A DNA stretch of 64,000 nt from the NCBI RefSeq assembly GCF_037975245.1, contig NC_092563.1:25450960-25514959 (forward strand), in the 5' to 3' direction. Numbering within the stretch: the first letter of the stretch is position 1; the number at the start of each line of letters is the position of its first letter. The DNA comes from Apostichopus japonicus. Its lineage: Eukaryota > Echinodermata > Holothuroidea > Aspidochirotida > Stichopodidae. The translations under genes were made by a program, and so were the position numbers. Below, piece after piece: positions 11,991-22,275 of this stretch. Under the pieces are notes generated by a model. It was not told the DNA's origin. It worked only from the letters and a program-made list of their open reading frames with translations, and ran no database searches.

Positions 11991-13640
11991 CGTCATTACT
12001 ACGTAGTAGCTATACCTGCGGCCTCCATGCTCTATTCATCTTGTTGGTATAAAAATAGCTTACGATGTTAAGTACAGTTAACTATTGTAAAAGAACAGAG
12101 CGAACGGTATAATGGTAAAGTTTGCGATCATATGGTTAAGCACGTGCATTGTGTGCATGTTATTTTGATATTATCATGGACTGATATATGCGCTATATGT
12201 GCGGGTTACTTTATGCGACAAGTGCTTGATCCCTGAAAGATGCCTGGAGCCTTGGACATATATGCGTGGAGTGGTGCGGTAACATACAGCCTATCTAACG
12301 TGTTAGACGATAAACCATCCGTTATTTAACATAAACACATACACCTCCTCATATCATATATTAACTTTAGATATTAACTTTATGTGACATATTAACTTTA
12401 TATATACTCTTTATATCATATATTATCATATATTAACTTTGTGCCACACTGCCAATTTACAAAATAACAATAATAATCATATGATATAACCTATACGCAA
12501 ATGTATACAAGGAAACCATTCTGAATATCTGTCCCTTCATCCAGCTGTGTGGATTACTTGTGTTGAGTATGTCTATGTATATGCGAAATATATTAACTGA
12601 GTACTAGAACCTTGTTTTGTTTAATTATTAGTTCAAACAGGTCGAAGCTGAGACATCATACACTGCCGCATTTTCTTACCGTGTGCCCGGAAGTTTTGAT
12701 CAAGTCACACAGGAAGCCGGAGCAAGCAGGTACATGTCCCGAAATTAATTCCGTTAACTTGGGTCACACCGTATTTGCTAGCGAATACCTCTCCTAGTTA
12801 TTAATGACCCTTGTACAGAGCTGTAGATAAAAAAGGCTCTTCCTCTATTTTGGAAAGATCGCCCTCAATTAACGACAAATCCTATGTAGGTCACGAAATG
12901 CATTGAACTGGTTCTCACTTCTTTTTCGTTCAACTTCAACGCAGAAAGACATTATCTATTCAGTTTTAAAGTATGATATTCATTTATTTAATTTGATAGA
13001 AATCTCAAGTTGTTAGATTGCAGTATAAAGCGTTTTGCTTAAGTGATGAGTCAAGAAAAACGTTTAAAACATATTTTTGTCTGATCCATTTCTCATAACT
13101 TAGGCCTACTGCTGTAGATGGCCATTTCTCTATCTTACATTCGCCTGATCATTGTGATGATATGCTAATAACTCAGTGACATCACACTGACGTAATATTG
13201 GACGTATTGAGGAAAGCATCTCCGATTTAAAAAAAAAAAAACACAGAATGAAATATAGACTTTACTGATCACGTGATTTATATAGTTACAGAAGTTGATT
13301 GGTTAATAGCAACTAACAGATTGAAATTCATCTCATTTATTTTTCTCAATCTACTTAACTTAAGGGAAACTAGGAATACAATTAAAAAATATCAAAATAT
13401 CAGTCAGGTATTATTATAATATGATTCTAACCTCGGGTTTTACATTTTTATCATTTTAACATATATGCTGACAGGTAAGCGGTAGCAACAGAGAAACTGA
13501 GGGTGACCTCATCTTCGGACTTGATCGGAATTGAAAGAGGCCGGTAGATGTTGTTCGCGCAGGTGTATAAATGGGGACCTGCGAGGTAACTTGTAAATAT
13601 AGTTGCGTGCGCCGGTTTGTGGCTGCATCCTATGGGAAGT
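11991..13640. other. No recognised feature
   Basis: Short TATTAACTTTA(T) repeats lie at 12355-12440. No supported coding sequence. Confidence 0.45.
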
Positions 13641-13654
13641 CCCCCGGGGGACAC

Positions 13655-13797
13655 GTGGTTGTGGTGCACTGTGGTGCCCCAGGAGAGATTGATTGAATTG
13701 TGCACACTTTGGTGTGTGGGTGTGACAAGTTACCAATGACCAGGGGTTACGTTGTAAAGTCGTGTGAGGAGGCATTAGCCTCATACAAGACTGTAAA
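13655..13797 (-). repeat. Dispersed repeat, copy 1 (empty site)
   Basis: On the minus strand this segment matches 14941-15124 on the plus strand: GGTTTACAGTCTTGT, then GACTTTACAAC, GGTCATTGGTAACTTGTCAC, GTGTGCACAATTCA and CAGTGCACCACA. At 13715-13735 it reads CTTGTCACACCCACAC without interruption. Confidence 0.85.
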
Positions 13798-14093
13798 CCT
13801 TCAACTTTTCAACTTTAAACCTTCAACTTTTCGCGCAATCAGCTGAATGAAAATGCATGGTCATGGTTTGTTCCTCTTACGTAAAAACCATCCCGAGAGG
13901 CAGCAATTGTACAGAATCGGTTTAAATCTTTTCCACAATTAACATAGTTGCAAATGGATCAAATACTTTGTTTTACACTGTTGCTGTTGTAATTGTTATT
14001 ATTTTTTTTACTTTGCATTGTTTTATTGGATTGCGCAGGTGATAAAAATGAGCTGCAAATTAATCTACTTGTATCGTATGTGACTCTCTCCCT

Positions 14094-14330
14094 TGACACC
14101 CATTCCAGAACTGTGACCCTCTCTCGGATCTGTACCCTCTCTCGCACCTGTACCCCCTCCCGGGCCTATCCTTCTTCTGGATCTGTACCCCTCCCAGATC
14201 CCAACCCCTGTCGGACCTGACCGCCCTCCCCTGGCCTGTCACCCTCCAGGTCCCGGAAACGCTCCCGGACCTGTTACCCCCTTCCGGGTCTGTTTACCCC
14301 CTGCTGGGTATGTTACCCCATGCCGGACCT
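14094..14330. repeat. C/T-rich degenerate minisatellite
   Basis: About ten degenerate copies of a ~24-bp unit of the type CTGTACCCCCTCCCGGAC. It is markedly GC-richer than its surroundings. Confidence 0.75.
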
Positions 14331-14940
14331 ATCATGCAATAGCCATTCTACGATAATACGAGAACAATACACGGTTGAAGCTCAATTTCCGCTCAATTTG
14401 TGTACAGCTGCACAGATCAGTTTCCGAAGCTACAAGAAATAAATAATAAGAATGCATGGTCTCGCCTCCCTCCCACACAAAAGTCAAAGAGGCAGCGACT
14501 TAAGACGCGTTTAATTAAGATTCAGTATGCGATCGCACAGCTGAGGAGAATCACCGACAAAATGATAAACTGATCGAATTTTCTGTGTAGGAAGAAACCA
14601 ACATTTAACGGTCAGAAACAATCTGTGTTGGTTGAATGTAAAAAGAAAAATTTACAATTGTGATCGATGGAGCTTAACCTGGGAAATCTGCGGACAAATA
14701 TACGTTTATTAAACAGATGAAACATTGGTTAAATCGGCGCACTGTTGTTGTGAATGGTGTCGTTTAGCGTATTATATGCATGATAAACTCATAATGGTAA
14801 AATAGCTATACTTGTCGGCTCAAGCCTTTGTTCTTCATTTTCAATAAGAAAAATTTGAAAATTAGACGAAGATTTGTGAACTTAATATGTATTGCTGTTG
14901 CATTGACAAATTATTATATAAAAGTTAAAGTTAAAAATTG

Positions 14941-15124
14941 ATGGTTTGCAGTCTTGTTGAAAGCAAAGGCTCCCTCACATGACTTTACAACTTGAACTCT
15001 GGTCATTGGTAACTTGTCACACCAGGGAGTTCTTATAGAAACATAACAACTCCCTGCATGGTCACACCCACACAACAAAGTGTGCACAATTCACACAATC
15101 CCCCTGAGGCACTACAGTGCACCA
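14941..15124 (+). repeat. Dispersed repeat, copy 2 (interrupted)
   Basis: Inverted copy of 13655-13797. It is identical in order but split at GTCACAC by the short insertion at 15023-15060. Confidence 0.85.
15023..15060. mobile_element. Ultra-short inverted-repeat insertion, copy 1
   Basis: Begins CAGGGAGTTCTTATAGAAAC and ends AACAACTCCCTGCATG, so CAGGGAGTT and AACTCCCTG form terminal inverted repeats. It is flanked by GTCACAC at 15016-15022 and 15061-15067. The related repeat at 13655-13797 shows the same site with one GTCACAC and no insert. Known: an insert bracketed by a duplicated target is the mark of transposition. Inferred: a minimal non-autonomous element. Confidence 0.65.
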
Positions 15125-15568
15125 CATCTAGGGTAATATATTGCTAACATGATCTGAACATGATCTAAACATGGCATTGATTGAAAATTCAGTCTTAATT
15201 TCGACTGAAGAGGTATATCTCTGTGACGTCATGAGCGATTACTACATCTTTTAATTTCCAATCATTAAGTTTAAAGAGATTGAATGTGCAGCGGGTTTAG
15301 GTTATCAGACCAATTAACCATCGACCAAGACCATTATTCGCCGATTGGTATATTTGTGGCGATTGAAACCAACTAATGGACACTTCTATATAACTTATAT
15401 GGAAATGTAAAATATTTCACACAATACTATGCTTAGGCCTATATCTAACCCTGGTTACATTATACAACATATATACTGAAACAGTTGATTATATTCAAGA
15501 ATTACATTGAACTTACACTAGGCTAATGTTAGATGCATCTTTCTTACCTTCGACTATGTATGGGATAT

Positions 15569-15922
15569 ATAACACTTAATATGATATGGTTCTTGGGATA
15601 TGTATGGTATGCTTTAAAGCTGAAACATGCAGTTATATAACACTTAATATGATATGGTTCTTGGGATATGTATGGTATGCTTTAAAGCTGAAACATGCAG
15701 TTATATAACACTTAATATGATATGGTTCTTGGGATATGTATGGTATGCTTTAAAGCTGAAACATGCAGTTATATAACACTTAATATGATATGGTTCTTGG
15801 GATATGTATGGTATGCTTTAAAGCTGAAACATGCAGTTATATAACACTTAATATGATATGGTTCTTGGGATATGTATGGTATGCTTTAAAGCTGAAACAT
15901 GCAGTTATATAACACTTAATAT
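15569..15922. repeat. 68-bp tandem repeat, five near-identical copies
   Basis: CACTTAAT recurs at 15573, 15641, 15709, 15777, 15845 and 15913, an exact 68-bp spacing. The copies look identical by eye. The unit contains ATATGATATGGTTCTTGGGA and ends GAAACATGCAGTTATATAA. Confidence 0.95.
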
Positions 15923-16414
15923 TCTGCTCTTTCGATGGGTCTCGTCGTTATTATTAATCCTTAAAAGGATGGTTCATTCTTGATTTCTATTTCTTATTAT
16001 TTCCGTGATTTTTCATTTTATCGACATTTTCCACAATCAATTTGTTCTTGATGGTTTAAGTGGAATATTGTCCATTACTTCAATCATTCGAGGCGTTTAA
16101 ACTCACTCAGTGTGAACAATATAAATCAAAAACTCCCCTCAGAAGATTTTAACCTTTATCTACTAGTCCTCAATTTCTGAAATGACGGGTACGAAGTTAT
16201 CAATTACATGTTAATGGTTGGAAAAATATATCTTTAAAAAAAGCCACTAAAAGCATTTTCAGCTTAATAGGCTGAAAATTCTCAACCATTTTAAGGACGG
16301 TGAGTTTATTGTTCTTGTAAAATAAAGGTGCAGTGTCGTTTACGATGATACGGATTGAGTGCAGTTATCGCAGACTGTGTGTTTCTACCCATGTAGGTTG
16401 TGTAAAGCTTAAAC

Positions 16415-16434
16415 CAGGGAGTTGTTATGGAACT
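16415..16434. mobile_element. Ultra-short insertion, copy 2
   Basis: The 20-bp sequence CAGGGAGTTGTTATGGAACT lies between GCTTAAAC (16407-16414) and GTTTAAAC (16435-16442), an 8-bp direct repeat with one mismatch. The right inverted arm is reduced to AACT. Confidence 0.5.
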
Positions 16435-16637
16435 GTTTAAACGTTCATGAAAGTTTAAGCAGATTCCTCATACCATTAATATATATAGGCTACTCAGAAT
16501 CTGCATGGGATGGGAGACTTCACCGTATAGTTCATACATGGGCCTAGTTAATGTGCATCTACTATATAATTCATAGACATATTTTTTAATCCTACATCTA
16601 TTAATCGTGTTTAATCGTCTTTTCTAAACCTACTAAC

Positions 16638-17432
16638 AGGCTTCGCTCCATACGAACAGTATGCGAAGTAGTTTTATTCTTAACAACAGGCTTCGCTCCA
16701 TATATACGAACAATTGATACGGAGTAAATGTACTCTTAGTAACATAGGCTTCGCCCCGTACGAACAGTATATATTGAGTCAATTTACTCTCACTATCAGG
16801 CTTCGCTCCATACGAACAATACATCGAGGAAATTTACTCTATACCAACCGGCTTCGCTCCTTACGAACAGTGTACGGACTAAATTCTTTCCCGACCAACA
16901 GGATTCGCTCCGTACGAACAGTGTACAGAGTAAATTCACTCTTAGTAGCAGGCTTCGCTCCATACGAACAATAAATTGAATAAATGTACTCCTACTATTA
17001 GGTTTCGCTCCGTACGAACAGTCTGCGGAGTAAATTCACTCTTAGTGGAAGGCTTCGTTCCGTGCGAACAATATATTGGGTAAATTTACTCCTACTATTA
17101 GGCTTCGCTCCGTACGAACAGTCTGCGGAGTAAATTCACTCTTATAGCTGGCTTCGTTCCGTGCGAACAGTATATTGAGTAAATTTACTCATACTTACAG
17201 GATTGGCTCCGTACGAACAACATATGGAGAAAATTTACTCTTCCTAACAGGCTTCGCTCATTTGGAACAGTATATGGAGTATAGATATATTCTTACTAAC
17301 AGGCTCCGTTCCTTGCGTACAGTGTATGGAGAAATTGTACTCATACTTACAGGATTGGCTCCGTACGAACAGTATATAATGAAAATTTACTCTTCCTAAC
17401 AGGCTTCGCTCCGTTGGAACAGTATATGGAGT
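16638..17432. repeat. ~51-bp minisatellite, 16 copies, with an internal palindrome
   Basis: The unit is AGGCTTCGCTCCGTACGAAC, then AGTATATTGAGTAAATTTAC, then TCTTACTAAC. Copies start at roughly 16639, 16689, 16747, 16799, 16850, 16901 and so on to 17402. Many carry the 14-bp palindrome GAGTAAATTTACTC and the self-complementary CGTACG. The period of 51 explains the open frames on both strands. Confidence 0.93.
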
Positions 17433-17694
17433 AGTATTTGGAGTAGAATTACTAGTCGGAAATGCCAATGTAAGGACTTTAGTAGTTACAAAACTAATAA
17501 TGCATAAACTAACTAATTAATTAATGATGTATCCGTCCAAGTATTTCAATGTCACTTTTGACTTTTGAGAAATGATCCATTTAACACATGAAGCTCATTA
17601 ATGAAAGTGGCTGGACTATTTAGTCTAACACACATGACCGTTAGACCAAGGTCCTTTCGTCAGAAGCAACACAACACCTCAATACTATCATGGC
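17433..17694. other. No recognised feature
   Basis: Spacer between the 51-bp array and the element at 17703. Confidence 0.4.
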
Positions 17695-17702
17695 CTGAGA
17701 TA

Positions 17703-18363
17703 CAAGGGCGGCGGAAGCACTTTTAATCTGGGGGGGGGGGGCACCGACATCAAAGGGCACTTTGCAGAAATTCGATTGGACTGATGCAGCCTTATATTTA
17801 GTACCCTTTATAACTCTTATTGTATTATCTTATTTGCGTATACACATCACTCCATCAACGCCTCCCCCCCCCCCCCCCCCTCAAGGAAAATATGCATACT
17901 AGCACTGCAATATCCAATGTGCAAATTGGGAAACAAGGAACAAGTTTTATTTTGAGACAAAATGAAGTGAAATCATGCTAGTTGCTAATGTAGGAATCTT
18001 CCGAATTAGAGTTTATTTCTTGTCAATATCTTAACAATTTTTTTCCATTCGAAATAGCTTTGAGTTTGACCCACAGAGATTCATTAAAAGTCAGGGGCGT
18101 AGCCAGGTTTTGCAAAGTTGTATGCACGACTATCTGAGCGAAGCGCCACCATCGGTTGGCGCGGAGTGTACAAGAAAATTTTTGGTTTTACAAACCCCCT
18201 CAGATGGCTGGAAACGGCCCTTCCCGAGTGTTCATTCTGGTTCCCTGGCCTCTTGCTAACTTGAGACACCTCAATTTTTATGTAGAAAAAGGGCACATTT
18301 TTAACCTGAGGAAAAGTGTGGGGGGGCACGTGCCCCCTGTGCCCCCCGGCTCCGCCGCCCTTG
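17703..18363. mobile_element. Non-autonomous hAT-type DNA transposon (661 bp)
   Basis: Terminal inverted repeats CAAGGGCGGCGGA open both ends (17703 on plus, 18363 on minus). They are bracketed by a perfect 8-bp target duplication CTGAGATA at 17695-17702 and 18364-18371. An 8-bp duplication is characteristic of the hAT superfamily. Inside are long G and C runs, a palindromic GGGGGCACGTGCCCCC near 18323, and at 18093 another element start, CAGGGGCGTAGCCAGG. From 18130 comes a core (CTATCTGAGCGAAGCGCCAC) shared with the elements at 29731 and 47631. No transposase is visible. Confidence 0.88.
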
Positions 18364-18371
18364 CTGAGATA

Positions 18372-19188
18372 ACACTGTCTTGTCTGTTGGATAACATGAA
18401 CTATTAGACTTGAACTGGTGAGCCGACGTCAGCATCAATTTTAGCCGTTAAAACATCACTCAAGAAACTAAGCAACTATTAAAGTTGAATATATTGAAAA
18501 TCATAATAGCTTTAGAAATAATACTACCATTCAATATTGTTTTCTAAGACAATAATACATGCCTGCATGGTCATGACAGATCTGACCAGGGAGTTCCCAT
18601 AACAACTCCCCTGATCTGACATTATCCTTTAACCGCGTGTTTAGTGTGAGCAGTCATGCTTGAGATATTCGTCAGTGTGTTGAGATATATACGAATTGCA
18701 ATACACCAAAGTATATATGAAAGGCCATCTTAATCCGTGCACGAAGAATGTTTAGATAGTTGCCGTGGAAATTATTACCGCAAAGATTAGGTTCGATGGA
18801 ATATGATACTATATCCTGTATATGACATTTTGTTTTAATATGTCGGGGTTCTAATGTGAAAGATGCATGCCTGTGCACTTTCCGCTGCCTGGTTATGAGA
18901 ATCATACGCCGTTACAAGCAAAGTTTACTCAACCAAAATTAATTTCCATTTCCACTCGAGCAGCTGAAACATTTCATAAAACGTGTGATATGGGGGCGAT
19001 TAGAAGTAATAATATCGACTGAACGAAAGCTCGTTAAAACTGTTTTCGTGAAGCAATTTTTTTTTGTATTGGGATGGCAATTCGTTTGTTTCGTTTATTT
19101 CTGCCATTATATCACAATGAAGTACATTTCTTAATACATAGTTATAGCAATGATGCAGTACGACCAGGAGTAAACAATATAAATAGAT
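18372..19188. other. No recognised gene
   Basis: Contains only the 26-bp insertion described at 18587 and otherwise unrecognised sequence. Confidence 0.4.
18587..18612. mobile_element. Ultra-short insertion, copy 3
   Basis: A 26-bp segment (CAGGGAGTTCCCATAACAAC then TCCCCT) is flanked by perfect 8-bp direct repeats GATCTGAC at 18579-18586 and 18613-18620. Left CAGGGAGTT and right AACTCCCCT are inverted. Confidence 0.6.
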
Positions 19189-19189
19189 C

Positions 19190-20290
19190 GTTGACGATCC
19201 CTTGAGATTGGGACGGCAGTTTGTTGACGATCCCTTGAGGTTAAGACGGTAGCTTGTTGACGATCCCTTGAGATTGGGACGCAGTTTTTTGACGGTCCCT
19301 TGAGATTGAGGCGGCAATTTGTTGGCGATCCCTTGAAATTGAGACGGCAGTTTGTTGACGATCCCTCGAGGTTGGGACGGCAGTTTGTTGACGATCCATT
19401 GAGATTGGGACGCAGTTTGTAGACGATACCTTGAGATTGAGGCGGCAGTTTGTTGACGATCCCTTGAGATTGGGACGCAGTTTGTTGACGATCCCTGGAG
19501 ATTGAGACGGCAGTTTGTTGATGATGCCTTGCGACTGGAATGGCAGTTTGTTGACTATCCCTTGAGATTGGGACAGTAGTTTGTTGACGATCTCTTGTGA
19601 CTGGGATGGCAGTTTGTTGACGATCCCTTGAGATTGGCACGGTAGTTTGTTGACGATGCCTTGCGACTGGGATGGCAGTTTGTTGACAATCACTTGAGAT
19701 TGAGACGGCAGTTTGTTGACGATCCCTTGAGATTGAGACGGCAGTTTGTTGAAGATCCCTTGAGATTGAGACGGCAGTTTGTTGACGATCCCTCGAGGCT
19801 GGGAAGGTAGTTTGTGGACGATCCCCTGAGATTAGGACGCAGTTTGTTGACGATCCATTGAGATTGAGGCGGCAATTTGTGGACGATCCCTTGAGATTGG
19901 GACGGCAGTTTGTTAACGATCCCTGGAGATTGAAACGGCAGTTTTTTGACGATGCCTTGCGACTGGGATGGCAGTTTGTTGACGATCCCTTGCGATTGGG
20001 ACGCAGTTTTTTGACGATCCCTTGATATTGGGACGCAGATTTTTGAGGATCACTTGAGATTGAGACTGCAGTTTGTTGACGATCTCTTGAAATTAAGACG
20101 GTAGTTGTTGACGATCCCTTGAGATTGGGACGCAGTTTGTTGACGGTCCCTTGGGATTGAGGCGGCAGTTTGTTGGCGATGCCTTGCGACTGGGATGGCA
20201 GTTTTTTGACGATCCCTTAAGATGGAGACGGCAGTTTGTTGACGATCCCTTGAGATTGAGACGGCAGTTTGTTGACGATCCCTTGAGATT
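19190..20290. repeat. 33-bp minisatellite, about 33 copies
   Basis: Unit: GACGGCAGTTTGTTGACGAT followed by CCCTTGAGATTGA, with 31-33 bp variants. Because 33 is divisible by three, minus-strand frames of up to 169 codons stay open (repeating SRDRQQTAVPI); these are not genes. Confidence 0.95.
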
Positions 20291-20293
20291 CAC

Positions 20294-21822
20294 AACATCA
20301 TTGCAATTGTGGAATATATATCAATCGGCTTGAATAAGCAGTAAAAATTGATACAATAACAGAGGGAGGGGTGGGTGAGGAGAGGGGGTCGGGACTGCGG
20401 AGCGAATGAAGAAGTTATACAACTTCCTGTGAGTTTTTTTCACTTCATCACAGTTGCCATGTGTAATAACCGAATCCCCTCATAACGTACACGTGACATC
20501 CTGACTTTCTTGTTTATCGACTCGCATCATGAATAAAATATCTTTAAAATGTCATAAACACATTCGCGTGACGGCGGTATTACTTCCAAGCTCTTAAAAT
20601 GTGTAACGGTTCCTGCAAATTGTGACGTCATCACGTCAACTTTCATAAATTGAGCAGACACGCAACTGTCATTTAGCTCCTCGTTTCCTTGGTAACCATA
20701 TATTTTTTGGTGGATAATTGGGGGTTTATTTTGTTAAATATTTTGGTTTCGTGTTTTCTTGATTACGCCGGTCATTAAATATCAATGTAATTCGCTGATA
20801 AATTGAATGCCGTATGCAAACAGTATATAGACTTTGTTTCGTCAAGGCTTACAAACTGTAACTATTCGGGGGAAATAGTTCAGTCGGGGGGGACTGTTTT
20901 GGCATTCAGCCGGAGCAGATTTAGCAATATGTGACAACCATGTAGCAAGTTGATTGATTAGGAAGGTAGTATTCTTGTCGGTGAAGTACCAATCATTTGG
21001 AAAGCTTAACTATATCGATATATCGATGAACGTCACTATGAGTATCTAAAATTTCATGTACGAAAAGTAAACCAGTGCAGTGACTATACCCGGAGCTAGG
21101 TGTCATTTAATCGTATTGTGAAATGATACGTTCGCTACTCGAAGAAAGGTCATTACGCCTGCGCACTCGCTAATTATGCAGTGAGGCTGTATATGGTTAA
21201 AGAGATTACATGAACATATACCACAAATACATACATACGCATGCTCTCCCGGTGCCTCGCGGTACAAGCTTACAATGATATATGAGAATTTTGCCTATAA
21301 GAACGGCAAAAGCTTGTTTGCAATGATAGCTTGTTTGCAATGATACATATATATCTTTGTCTAATTTTGCCAAATTACTCCTGAAGGGACAGCAGTCGGC
21401 GAGACCATTACTTGTTCTATTTACATACAAATAATGGGCAACTCAGTAACTCAATCCTTAAGGAGATGACTGTGTTACCTCACATCATTTGGATAAAACT
21501 ATTCTTTCAAATAATGCAGAACGAAGATAGCTTCCCACCAGGCCTTCGATTTAAGAGACTGAGAAACTGCAATTCGAAATTACTGTAATTTTGAATTGAA
21601 TGTGGCAAAGTCAAAGTTCTGTAAAAATAAGTCTCGGAGGCATGGGAGATTGTGATTAATTCATGATATTTGACCAATTCCCCGAAGGTGGTCACATATT
21701 AAGTTACAAGCAGCCCTGATCACAGTCTACAAAGTTGTGGACCAATACCATGGCTTCTTGCTCAATGTTGATGTCAGCACACGTGGTCTTGTCTCACATT
21801 TCTATTTCACACTACGATAATG
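20294..21822. other. No recognised gene
   Basis: At 20865-20905 two small hairpins lie side by side (AACTATT..AATAGTT, then CAGTC..GACTG around G runs). Otherwise nothing is supported. Confidence 0.4.
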
Positions 21823-21823
21823 T

Positions 21824-21960
21824 CAGTGGCGTAGCCATGGGGATCCCCACGAACAAAATTATCTGTCAAGCTGCCCCCCAAAAAAAATCAGAATTGCTTT
21901 GGGGGAACATCGGTCATGCCCCCCCCCCTACCGGCAATGCAGTAGGCCCCTCTAGAATCA
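21824..21960 (+). mobile_element. Fragment of a hAT-type element, left end only
   Basis: CAGTGGCGTAGCCATGGGG begins at 21824, resembling the termini at 18093 and 45421, and is followed by C-rich runs. No matching right terminus or target duplication was found, so this is probably a truncated copy. Confidence 0.45.
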
Positions 21961-22138
21961 TAAGTCTAGCTATATGCCCCTGCATAAGTCCATAGATCTT
22001 TATCAGTCTTCAGCCGTATACAGCGTTCTTTGTTATTTACCAACCAAAGAGCATGGAAATTAGCCCAACTGATTTCAGTATGTGTTAGTCAATCTAACCG
22101 CATGAATACTTCTTAAGAAAAGTTACTCAGTTACTGGA

Positions 22139-22275
22139 CACGAAAACCAAACTACCGAACGACTGATCCGCTCTCAACCCCAGTCCCCTTGCATCGGGAC
22201 TGTGACTGTGTGATCATCGTCAGGTGTGAATCACCATTCCCCGCGAAAGGGAACAGATACTACACATGAATTTAG
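22139..22275 (+). repeat. Dispersed repeat, copy 1
   Basis: Matches 33349-33478 in the same orientation: GAAAACCAAAC, then CTCTCAA.CCCAGTCCCCTTGCATCG, TGTGA.CATCGTC.GGTGTG and a GTTCCC/ATTCCCC tail. Family unknown. Confidence 0.7.

Noticed and set aside
16638-17432. CRISPR-like regular repeats
   Set aside because: The whole ~51-bp unit is repeated, including the would-be spacers, repeats are degenerate, and the window is eukaryotic. It is a minisatellite.
19131-19693. Open frames of 150-169 codons with SRDRQQTAVPI repeats
   Set aside because: They are translations of a 33-bp minisatellite in several frames with no start, splice or composition support.
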